Source: Haliclystus octoradiatus
Taxonomy: Eukaryota; Cnidaria; Staurozoa; Stauromedusae; Haliclystidae
Assembly: GCA_916610825.1 (NCBI GenBank)
Contig: OU744448.1
Coordinates: 15,685,936 to 15,749,935, forward strand
Direction: 5' to 3'
Length of the DNA stretch: 64,000 nucleotides
In this document: positions 50,701 through 63,200 of the stretch, piece by piece
Numbering within the stretch: position 1 is the stretch's first letter
Layout of the letters: each line of letters opens with the position of its first letter
The notes under the pieces: generated by a model
Seen by the model: the letters and a program-made list of their open reading frames with translations, nothing else
Told to the model about the DNA's origin: nothing
Databases searched by the model: none
Translations under genes and position numbers: made by a program

Positions 50701-53287
50701 CCAAAGGGAATTCGGAATTAACAAAAACAGGTCAAAAAGACCAAAAACAATGCTTAATTCCCAAGGAAATTCGAATTTGATAAAAACAGCTCAAAGTGAC
50801 CAAAAACAATGCTTAATTCCCAAGGGAATTCGGAATTAACAAAAACAGCTCAAAATGATAAAAACAATGCTTAATTCCCAAGGGAATTCGAATTTGACAA
50901 AAACAGCTCAAAATGACCAAAAACAATGCTTAATTCTCAAGGGAATTCGAATTTGACAAAAACAGCTCAAAATAACCAAAAACAATGCTTAATTCCAAAG
51001 GGAATTCGGAATTAACAAAAACAGCTCAAAATGACCAAAAACAATGCTTAATTCCCAAGGGAATTCGAATTTGATAAAAACAGCTCAAAATGACCAAAAA
51101 CAATGCTTAATTCTCAAGGGAATTCGAATTTGACAAAAACAATTCAAAATGACCAAAAACAATGCTTAATTCCCAAGGGAATTCGAATTTGACAAAAACA
51201 ACTTAAAATGACCAAATACAATGCTTAATTCCCAAAGAAATTCGAATTCAACAAAAACAGCTCAAAATTACCAAAAACAATGCTCAATTCCTAAGGGAAT
51301 TCGAATTTAACAAAAACAGCTCAAAATGTCCAAATACAATGCTGAATTCCCAAGGGAAATCAAATTTAACAAAAACAGCTCAAAATGACCAGAAACAATG
51401 CCTAATTCCCAAGGGAATTCGAATTTGACAAAAACAGCTCAAAATGACCAAAAACAATGTTTAATTCCAAAGGGAATTTGGAATTAACAGAAACAGCTGA
51501 AAGTGACCAAATACAATGCTTAAATCCCAAGGGAATTCGAATTTGAAAAAACAGCTCAAAATGACCAAAAACAATGCTTAATTCCCAAGGGAATTTGAAT
51601 TTGACAAAAACAGCTCAAAATGACCAAAAACAATGTTTAATTCCCAAGGGAATTCGAATTTGACAAAAACAGCTCATAATGACCAAAAACAATGCTCAAT
51701 TCCCAAGGGAATTCGAATTTAACAAAAACAGCTCAAAGTGACCAAAAACAATGCTTAATTCCCAATTGAATTCGAATTTGACAAAAACAGCTCAAAATGA
51801 CCAAATACAATGCTTAATTCACAAGGGAATTCGAAATTGATAAAAACAGCTCAAAATGACGAAAAACATTGCTTAATTCCCAAAGGAAGTCGAATTTGAC
51901 AAAAACAACTCAAAGTGACCAAATACAATGCTTAATTCCCAAGGGAATTCGGAATTAACAAAAACAGCTCAAAATGATAAAAACAATGCTTAATTCCCAA
52001 GGGAATTCGAATTTGACAAAAACAGCTCAAAATGACCAAAAACAATGCTTAATTCTCAAGGGAATTCGAATTTGACAAAAACAGCTCAAAATAACCAAAA
52101 ACAATGCTTAATTCCAAAGGGAATTCGGAATTAACAAAAACAGCTCAAAATGACCAAAAACAATGCTTAATTCCCAAGGGAATTCGAATTTGATAAAAAC
52201 AGCTCAAAATGACCAAAAACAATGCTTAATTCTCAAGGGAATTCGAATTTGACAAAAACAATTCAAAATGACCAAAAACAATGCTTAATTCCCAAGGGAA
52301 TTCGAATTTGACAAAAACAACTTAAAATGACCAAATACAATGCTTAATTCCCAAAGAAATTCGAATTCAACAAAAACAGCTCAAAATTACCAAAAACAAT
52401 GCTCAATTCCTGAGGGAATTCGAATTTAACAAAAACAGCTCAAAATGTCCAAATACAATGCTGAATTCCCAAGGGAAATCAAATTTAACAAAAACAGCTC
52501 AAAATGACCAGAAACAATGCCTAATTCCCAAGGGAATTCGAATTTGACAAAAACAGCTCAAAATGACCAAAAACAATGTTTAATTCCAAAGGGAATTTGG
52601 AATTAACAGAAACAGCTCAAAGTGACCAAATACAATGCTTAAATCCCAAGGGAATTCGAATTTGAAAAAACAGCTCAAAATGACCAAAAACAATGCTTAA
52701 TTCCCAAGGGAATTTGAATTTGACAAAAACAGCTCAAAATGACCAAAAACAATGTTTAATTCCCAAGGGAATTCGAATTTGACAAAAACAGCTCAAAATG
52801 ACCATAAACAATGCTTAATTCCAAAGGGAATTCGAATTTGACAAAAACAGCTCAAAATGACCAAAAACAATGCTTAATCTCCAAGGGAATTCGGAATTAA
52901 CAAAAACAGCTCAAAATGATAAAAACAATGCTTAATTCCCAAGGGAATTCGAATTTGACAAAAACAGCTCAAAATGACCAAAAACAATGTTTAATTCCAA
53001 AGGGAATTCGGTATTAACAGAAACAGCTCAAAGTGACCAAATACAATGCTTAAATCCCAAGGGAATTCGAATTTGAAAAAACAGCTCAAAATGACCAAAA
53101 ACAATGCTTAATTCCCAAGGGAATTTGAATTTGACAAAAACAGCTCAAAATGACCAAAAACAATGTTTAATTCCCAAGGGAATTCGAATTTGACAAAAAC
53201 AGCTCAAAATGACCATAAACAATGCTTAATTCCAAAGGGAATTCGAATTTGACAAAAACAGCTCAAAATGACCAAAAACAATGCTTA
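47760..53287 (+). repeat. 5.5-kb segmental duplication, right copy (partner 30,600-36,080)
   Basis: This copy contains inverted junction 3. It keeps the monomer lost from the left copy near 33,790. Private changes include AATGAACAAAAAC near 48,202, CCTGAGGGAATTCG near 52,409 and CAGCTGAAAGTG near 51,495. Few differences over 5.5 kb, against many between adjacent monomers, indicate a recent copy event. Confidence 0.85.
49188..49281. repeat. Inverted junction 3: perfect 94-bp palindrome without spacer
   Basis: The left arm 49,188-49,234 and right arm 49,235-49,281 are exact reverse complements over 47 bp with nothing between them. The centre reads CCAAATTCGAATTTGG. Compared with junction 1 the centre is 5 bp shorter, which removes the asymmetric AGGG part and makes symmetry complete. 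Flanks on both sides match junction 1. A spacer-free palindrome of this size can extrude as a cruciform or hairpin and is usually unstable to clone or copy, so its presence in the assembly is notable. Confidence 0.95.
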
Positions 53288-53999
53288 ATTCCAAAGGGAA
53301 TTCGGAATTAACAAAAACAGCTCAAAATGACCAAAAACAATGCTTAATTCCCAAGGGAAATCGAATTTAACAAAAACAGGTCAAAATGACCATAAACAAT
53401 GCTTAATTCCCAAGGGAATTCGAATTTGATAAAAACAGTTCAAAGTGACCAAAAACAATGCTTAATTCCAAAGGGAATTCGGAATTAACAAAAACAGCTC
53501 AAAATAACCCAAAACAATGCTTAATTCCAAAGGGAATTTGGAATTAACAAAAACAGCTCAAAATGACCAAAAACAATGCTTAATTCCCAAGGGAATTCGA
53601 ATTTGATAAAAACAGCTCAAAATGACCAAAAACAATGCTTAATTCTCAAGGGAATTCGAATTTGACAAAAACAATTCAATATGACCAAATACATTGCTTA
53701 ATTCCCAAGGGAATTCGAATTTGATAAAAACAGCTCAAAATGACCAAAAACAATGCTTAAATCCCAAGGGAATTCGAATTTGACAAAAACAGCTCAAAAT
53801 GACCAAAAACAATGCTTAATTCCAAAGGGAATTCGGAATTAACAAAAACAGGTCAAAAAGACCAAAAACAATGCTTAATTCCCAAGGAAATTCGAATTTG
53901 ATAAAAACAGCTCAAAATGACCAAAAACAATGCTGAATTCCCAAGGGAATTCGAATTTGACAAAAACAGCTCATAATGACCAAAAACAATGCTTAATTC

Positions 54000-56900
54000 C
54001 CAAGGGAATTCGAATTTGACAAAAACAACTCAAAGTGACCAAATACAATGCTTAATTCCCAAGGGAATTCGGAATTAACAAAAACAGCTCAAAATGATAA
54101 AAACAATGCTTAATTCCCAAGGGAATTCGAATTTGACAAAAACAGCTCAAAATGACCAAAAACAATGCTTAATTCTCAAGGGAATTCGAATTTGACAAAA
54201 ACAGCTCAAAATAACCAAAAACAATGCTTAATTCCAAAGGGAATTCGGAATTAACAAAAACAGCTCAAAATGACCAAAAACAATGCTTAATTCCCAAGGG
54301 AATTCGAATTTGATAAAAACAGCTCAAAATGACCAAAAACAATGCTTAATTCTCAAGGGAATTCGAATTTGACAAAAACAATTCAAAATGACCAAATACA
54401 TTGCTTAATTCCCAAGGGAATTCGAATTTGATAAAAACAGCTCAAAATGACCAAAAACAATGCTTAAATCCCAAGGGAATTCGAATTTGACAAAAACAGC
54501 TCAAAATGACCAAAAACAATGCTTAATTCCAAAGGGAATTCGGAATTAACAAAAACCAGCTCAAAAAGACCAAAAACAATGCTTAATTCCCAAGGAAATT
54601 CGAATTTGATAAAAACAGCTCAAAATGACCAAAAACAATGCTGAATTCCCAAGGGAATTCGATTTTGAATAAAACAGCTGATAATGACCAAAAACAATGC
54701 TCAATTCCCAAGGGAATTCGAATTTAACAAAAACAGCTCAAAATGACCAAAAACAATGCTTAATTCCCAAGGGAATTCGAATTTGATAAAAACAGCTCAA
54801 AATGACCAAAAACAATGCTTAAATCCCAAGGGAATTCGAATTTGACAAAAACAGCTCAAAATGACCAAAAACAATGCTTAATTCCAAAGGGAATTCGGAA
54901 TTAACAAAAACAGGTCAAAAAGACCAAAAACAATGCTTAATTCCCAAGGAAATTCGAATTTGATAAAAACAGCTCAAAATGACCAAAAACAATGCTGAAT
55001 TCCCAAGGGAATTCGAATTTGACAAAAACAGCTCATAATGACCAAAAACAATGCTCAATTCCCAAGGGAATTCGAATTTAACAAAAACAGCTCAAAGTGA
55101 CCAAAAACAATGCTTAATTCCCAATTGAATTCGAATTTGACAAAAACAGCTCAAAATGACCAAATACAATGCTTAATTCACAAGGGAATTCGAAATTGAT
55201 AAAAACAGCTCAAAATGACGAAAAACATTGCTTAATTCCCAAGGGAAGTCGAATTTGACAAAAACAACTCAAAGTGACCAAATACAATGCTTAATTCCCA
55301 AGGGAATTCGGAATTAACAAAAACAGCTCAAAATGATAAAAACAATGCTTAATTCCCAAGGGAATTCGAATTTGACAAAAACAGCTCAAAATGACCAAAA
55401 ACAATGCTTAATTCTCAAGGGAATTCGAATTTGACAAAAACAGCTCAAAATAACCAAAAACAATGCTTAATTCCAAAGGGAATTCGGAATTAACAAAAAC
55501 AGCTCAAAATGACCAAAAACAATGCTTAATTCCCAAGGGAATTCGAATTTGATAAAAACAGCTCAAAATGACCAAAAACAATGCTTAATTCTCAAGGGAA
55601 TTCGAATTTGACAAAAACAATTCAAAATGACCAAATACATTGCTTAATTCCCAAGGGAATTCGGAATTAACAAAAACAGCTCAAAATGACCAAAAACAAT
55701 GCTTAAATCCCAAGGGAATTCGAATTTGACAAAAACAGCTCAAAATGACCAAAAACAATGCTTAATTCCAAAGGGAATTCGGAATTAACAGAAACAGCTC
55801 AAAGTGACCAAATACAATGCTTAAATCCCAAGGGAATTCGAATTTGAAAAAACAGCTCAAAATGACCAAAAACAATGCTTAATTCCCAAAGAAATTCGAA
55901 TTCAACAAAAACTGCTCAAAATTACCAAAAACAATGCTCAATTCCTAAGGGAATTCGAATTTAACAAAAACAGCTCAAAATGTCCAAATACAATGCTGAA
56001 TTCACAAGGGAAATCAAATTTAACAAAAACAGCTCAAAATGACCAGAAACAATGCCTAATTCCCAAGGGAATTCGAATTTGACAAAAACAGCTCAAAATG
56101 ACCAAAAACAATGTTTAATTCCAAAGGGAATTTGGAATTAACAGAAACAGCTCAAAGTGACCAAATACAATGCTTAAATCCCAAGGGAATTCGAATTTGA
56201 AAAAACAGCTCAAAATGACCAAAAACAATGCTTAATTCCCAAGGGAATTTGAATTTGACAAAAACAGCTCAAAATGACCAAAAACAATGTTTAATTCCCA
56301 AGGGAATTCGAATTTGACAAAAACAGCTCATAATGACCAAAAACAATGCTCAATTCCCAAGGGAATTCGAATTTAACAAAAACAGCTCAAAGTGACCAAA
56401 AACAATGCTTAATTCCCAATTGAATTCGAATTTGACAAAAACAGCTCAAAATGACCAAATACAATGCTAAATTCACAAGGGAATTCGAAATTGATAAAAA
56501 CAGCTCAAAATGACGAAAAACATTGCTTAATTCCCAAGGGAAGTCGAATTTGACAAAAACAACTCAAAGTGACCAAATACAATGCTTAATTCCCAAGGGA
56601 ATTCGGAATTAACAAAAACAGCTCAAAATGATAAAAACAATGCTTAATTCCCAAGGGAATTCGAATTTGACAAAAACAGCTCAAAATGACCAAAAACAAT
56701 GCTTAATTCTCAAGGGAATTCGAATTTGACAAAAACAGCTCAAAATAACCAAAAACAATGCTTAATTCCAAAGGGAATTCGGAATTAACAAAAACAGCTC
56801 AAAATGACCAAAAACAATGCTTAATTCCCAAGGGAATTTGAATTTGATAAAAACAGCTCAAAATGACCAAAAACAAAGTTAATTCTCAAGGGAATTCGAA

Positions 56901-59900
56901 TTTGACAAAAACAATTCAAAATGACCAAAAACAATGCTTAATTCCCAAGGGAATTCGAACTTGACAAAAACAACTTAAATTGACCAAATACAATGTTTAA
57001 TTCCAAAGGGAATTTGGAATTAACAGAAACAGCTCAAAGTGACCAAATACAATGCTTAAATCCCAAGGGAATTCGAATTTGAAAAAACAGCTCAAAATGA
57101 CCAAAAACAATGCTTAATTCCCAAGGGAATTTGAATTTGACAAAAACAGCTCAAAATGACCAAAAACAATGTTTAATTCCCAAGGGAATTCGAATTTGAC
57201 AAAAACAGCTCAAAATGACCATAAACAATGCTTAATTCCAAAGGGAATTCGAATTTGACAAAAACAGCTCAAAATGACCAAAAACAATGCTTAATCTCCA
57301 AGGGAATTCGGAATTAACAAAAACAGCTCAAAATGATAAAAACAATGCTTAATTCCCAAGGGAATTCGAATTTGACAAAAACAGCTCAAAATGACCAAAA
57401 ACAATGTTTAATTCCAAAGGGAATTCGGAATTAACAGAAACAGCTCAAAGTGACCAAATACAATGCTTAAATCCCAAGGGAATTCGAATTTGAAAAAACA
57501 GCTCAAAATGACCAAAAACAATGCTTAATTCCCAAGGGAATTTGAATTTGACAAAAACAGCTCAAAATGACCAAAAACAATGTTTAATTCCCGAGGGAAT
57601 TCGAATTTGACAAAAACAGCTCAAAATGACCATAAACAATGCTTAATTCCAAAGGGAATTCGAATTTGACAAAAACAGCTCAAAATGACCAAAAACAATG
57701 CTTAATTCCAAAGGGAATTCGGAATTAACAAAAACAGCTCAAAATGACCAAAAACAATGCTTAATTCCCAAGGGAAATCGAATTTAACAAAAACAGCTCA
57801 AAATGACCATAAACAATGCTTAATTCCCAAGGGAATTCGAATTTGATAAAAACAGTTCAAAGTGACCAAAAACAATGCTTAATTCCAAAGGGAATTCGGA
57901 ATTAACAAAAACAGCTCAAAATAACCAAAAACAATGCTTAATTCCAAAGGGAATTTGGAATTAACAAAAACAGCTCAAAATGACCAAAAACAATGCTTAA
58001 TTCCCAAGGGAATTCGAATTTGATAAAAACAGCTCAAAATGACCAAAAACAATGCTTAATTCTCAAGGGAATTCGAATTTGACAAAAACAATTCAATATG
58101 ACCAAATACATTGCTTAATTCCCAAGGGAATTCGAATTTGATAAAAACAGCTCAAAATGACCAAAAACAATGCTTAAATCCCAAGGGAGTTCGAATTTGA
58201 CAAAAACAGCTCAAAATACCAAAAACAATGCTTAATTCCAAAGGGAATTCGGAATTAACAAAAACAGGTCAAAGTGACCAAAAACAATGCTTAATTCCCA
58301 ATTGAATTCGAATTTGACAAAAACAGCTCAAAATGACCAAATACAATGCTTAATTCACAAGGGAATTCGAAATTGATGAAAACAGCTCAAAATGACGAAA
58401 AACATTGCTTAATTCCCAAGGGAAGTCGAATTTGACAAAAACAACTCAAAGTGACCAAATACAATGCTTAATTCCCAAGGGAATTCGGAATTAACAGAAA
58501 CAGCTCAAAATGATAAAAACAATGCTTAATTCCCAAGGGAATTCGAATTTGACAAAAACAGCTAAAAATGACCAAAAACAATGCTTAATTCTCAAGGGAA
58601 TTCGAATTTGACAAAAACAGCTCAAAATAACCAAAAACAATGCTTAATTCCAAAGGGAATTCGGAATTAACAAAAACAGCTCAAAATGACCAAAAACAAT
58701 GCTTAATTCCCAAGGGAATTCGAATTTGATAAAAACAGCTCAAAATGACCAAAAACAATGCTTAATTCTCAAGGGAATTCGAATTTGACAAAAACAATTC
58801 AAAATGACCAAATACATTGCTTAATTCCCAAGGGAATTCGAATTTGATAAAAACAGCTCAAAATGACCAAAAACAATGCTTAAATCCCAAGGGAATTCGA
58901 ATTTGACAAAAACAGCTCAAAATGACCAAAAACAATGCTTAATTCCAAAGGGAATTCGGAATTAACAAAAACCAGCTCAAAAAGACCAAAAACAATGCTT
59001 AATTCCCAAGGAAATTCGAATTTGATAAAAACAGCTCAAAATGACCAAAAACAATGCTGAATTCCCAAGGGAATTCGATTTTGACAAAAACAGCTGATAA
59101 TGACCAAAAACAATGCTCAATTCCCAAGGGAATTCGAATTTAACAAAAACAGCTCAAAATGACCAAAAACAATGCTTAATTCCCAAGGGAATTCGAATTT
59201 GATAAAAACAGCTCAAAATGACCAAAAACAATGCTTAAATCCCAAGGGAATTCGAATTTGACAAAAACAGCTCAAAATGACCAAAAACAATGCTTAATTC
59301 CAAAGGGAATTCGGAATTAACAAAAACAGGTCAAAAAGACCAAAAACAATGCTTAATTCCCAAGGAAATTCGAATTTGATAAAAACAGCTCAAAATGACC
59401 AAAAACAATGCTGAATTCCCAAGGGAATTCGAATTTGACAAAAACAGCTCATAATGACCAAAAACAATGCTCAATTCCCAAGGGAATTCGAATTTAACAA
59501 AAACAGCTCAAAGTGACCAAAAACAATGCTTAATTCCCAATTGAATTCGAATTTGACAAAAACAGCTCAAAATGACCAAATACAATGCTTAATTCACAAG
59601 GGAATTCGAAATTGATAAAAACAGCTCAAAATGACGAAAAACATTGCTTAATTCCCAAGGGAAGTCGAATTTGACAAAAACAACTCAAAGTGACCAAATA
59701 CAATGCTTAATTCCCAAGGGAATTCGGAATTAACAAAAACAGCTCAAAATGATAAAAACAATGCTTAATTCCCAAGGGAATTCGAATTTGACAAAAACAG
59801 CTCAAAATGACCAAAAACAATGCTTAATTCTCAAGGGAATTCGAATTTGACAAAAACAGCTCAAAATAACCAAAAACAATGCTTAATTCCAAAGGGAATT

Positions 59901-60230
59901 CGGAATTAACAAAAACAGCTCAAAATGACCAAAAACAATGCTTAATTCCCAAGGGAATTCGAATTTGATAAAAACAGCTCAAAATGACCAAAAACAATGC
60001 TTAATTCTCAAGGGAATTCGAATTTGACAAAAACAATTCAAAATGACCAAATACATTGCTTAATTCCCAAGGGAATTCGGAATTAACAAAAACAGCTCAA
60101 AATGACCAAAAACAATGCTTAAATCCTAAGGGAATTCGAATTTGACAAAAACAGCTCAAAATGACCAAAAACAATGCTTAATTCCAAAGGGAATTCGGAA
60201 TTAACAGAAACAGCTCAAAGTGACCAAATA
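54000..60230 (+). repeat. Duplicated blocks at 4,416-bp offset, related to the 3.12-kb repeat
   Basis: CCCAATTGAATTCG at 55,122 and 59,538, and the GATTTTGA...CAGCTGATAATG variant at 54,661 and 59,077, lie 4,416 bp apart. The same marker succession occurs at 24,133-24,594 and 27,140-27,601 in the 3-kb repeat domain, so this domain shares ancestry with 15-28 kb. The left copy has a private GATTTTGAATAAAACAGCTG at 54,661. Between the blocks are material of the GGGAAATCAAATT type (near 56,010) and a truncated-looking monomer at 56,871-56,890 (ACAAAGTTAATTCTC in place of ACAATGCTTAATTCTC). Confidence 0.78.
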
Positions 60231-63200
60231 CAATGCTTAAATCCCAAGGGAATTCGAATTTGAAAAAACAGCTCAAAATGACCAAAAACAATGCTTAATT
60301 CCCAAGGGAATTTGAATTTGACAAAAACAGCTCAAAATGACCAAAAACAATGTTTAATTCCCAAGGGAATTCGAATTTGACAAAAACAGCTCAAAATGAC
60401 CATAAACAATGCTTAATTCCAAAGGGAATTCGAATTTGACAAAAACAGCTCAAAATGACCAAAAACAATGCTTAATCTCCAAGGGAATTCGGAATTAACA
60501 AAAACAGCTCAAAATGATAAAAACAATGCTTAATTCCCAAGGGAATTCGAATTTGACAAAAACAGCTCAAAATGACCAAAAACAATGTTTAATTCCAAAG
60601 GGAATTCGGAATTAACAGAAACAGCTCAAAGTGACCAAATACAATGCTTAAATCCCAAGGGAATTCGAATTTGAAAAACAGCTCAAAATGACCAAAAACA
60701 ATGCTTAATTCCCAAGGGAATTTGAATTTGACAAAAACAGCTCAAAATGACCAAAAACAATGTTTAATTCCCGAGGGAATTCGAATTTGACAAAAACAGC
60801 TCAAAATGACCATAAACAATGCTTAATTCCAAAGGGAATTCGAATTTGACAAAAACAGCTCAAAATGACCAAAAACAATGCTTAATTCCAAAGGGAATTC
60901 GGAATTAACAAAAACAGCTCAAAATGACCAAAAACAATGCTTAATTCCCAAGGGAAATCGAATTTAACAAAAACAGCTCAAAATGACCATAAACAATGCT
61001 TAATTCCCAAGGGAATTCGAATTTGATAAAAACAGTTCAAAGTGACCAAAAACAATGCTTAATTCCAAAGGGAATTCGGAATTAACAAAAACAGCTCAAA
61101 ATAACCAAAAACAATGCTTAATTCCAAAGGGAATTTGGAATTAACAAAAACAGCTCAAAATGACCAAAAACAATGCTTAATTCCCAAGGGAATTCGAATT
61201 TGATAAAAACAGCTCAAAATGACCAAAAACAATGCTTAATTCTCAAGGGAATTCGAATTTGACAAAAACAATTCAATATGACCAAATACATTGCTTAATT
61301 CCCAAGGGAATTCGAATTTGATAAAAACAGCTCAAAATGACCAAAAACAATGCTTAAATCCCAAGGGAGTTCGAATTTGACAAAAACAGCTCAAAATACC
61401 AAAAACAATGCTTAATTCCAAAGGGAATTCGGAATTAACAAAAACAGGTCAAAAAGACCAAAAACAATGCTTAATTCCCAAGGAAATTCGAATTTGATAA
61501 AAACAGCTCAAAATGACCAAAAACAATGCTGAATTCCCAAGGGAATTCGAATTTGACAAAAACAGCTCATAATGACCAAAAACAATGCTCAATTCCCAAG
61601 GGAATTCGAATTTAACAAAAACAGCTCAAAGTGACCAAAAACAATGCTTAATTCCCAATTGAATTCGAATTTGACAAAAACAGCTCAAAATGACCAAATA
61701 CAATGCTTAATTCACAAGGGAATTCGAAATTGATGAAAACAGCTCAAAATGACGAAAAACATTGCTTAATTCCCAAGGGAAGTCGAATTTGACAAAAACA
61801 ACTCAAAGTGACCAAATACAATGCTTAATTCCCAAGGGAATTCGGAATTAACAGAAACAGCTCAAAATGATAAAAACAATGCTTAATTCCCAAGGGAATT
61901 CGAATTTGACAAAAACAGCTAAAAATGACCAAAAACAATGCTTAATTCTCAAGGGAATTCGAATTTGACAAAAACAGCTCAAAATAACCAAAAACAATGC
62001 TTAATTCCAAAGGGAATTCGGAATTAACAAAAACAGCTCAAAATGACCAAAAACAATGCTTAATTCCCAAGGGAATTCGAATTTGATAAAAACAGCTCAA
62101 AATGACCAAAAACAATGCTTAATTCTCAAGGGAATTCGAATTTGACAAAAACAATTCAAAATGACCAAATACATTGCTTAATTCCCAAGGGAATTCGAAT
62201 TTGATAAAAACAGCTCAAAATGACCAAAAACAATGCTTAAATCCCAAGGGAATTCGAATTTGACAAAAACAGCTCAAAATGACCAAAAACAATGCTTAAT
62301 TCCAAAGGGAATTCGGAATTAACAAAAACCAGCTCAAAAAGACCAAAAACAATGCTTAATTCCCAAGGAAATTCGAATTTGATAAAAACAGCTCAAAATG
62401 ACCAAAAACAATGCTGAATTCCCAAGGGAATTCGATTTTGACAAAAACAGCTGATAATGACCAAAAACAATGCTCAATTCCCAAGGGAATTCGAATTTAA
62501 CAAAAACAGCTCAAAATGACCAAAAACAATGCTTAATTCCCAAGGGAATTCGAATTTGATAAAAACAGCTCAAAATGACCAAAAACAATGCTTAAATCCC
62601 AAGGGAATTCGAATTTGACAAAAACAGCTCAAAATGACCAAAAACAATGCTTAATTCCAAAGGGAATTCGGAATTAACAAAAACAGGTCAAAAAGACCAA
62701 AAACAATGCTTAATTCCCAAGGAAATTCGAATTTGATAAAAACAGCTCAAAATGACCAAAAACAATGCTGAATTCCCAAGGGAATTCGAATTTGACAAAA
62801 ACAGCTCATAATGACCAAAAACAATGCTCAATTCCCAAGGGAATTCGAATTTAACAAAAACAGCTCAAAGTGACCAAAAACAATGCTTAATTCCCAATTG
62901 AATTCGAATTTGACAAAAACAGCTCAAAATGACCAAATACAATGCTTAATTCACAAGGGAATTCGAAATTGATAAAAACAGCTCAAAATGACGAAAAACA
63001 TTGCTTAATTCCCAAGGGAAGTCGAATTTGACAAAAACAACTCAAAGTGACCAAATACAATGCTTAATTCCCAAGGGAATTCGGAATTAACAAAAACAGC
63101 TCAAAATGATAAAAACAATGCTTAATTCCCAAGGGAATTCGAATTTGACAAAAACAGCTCAAAATGACCAAAAACAATGCTTAATTCTCAAGGGAATTCG

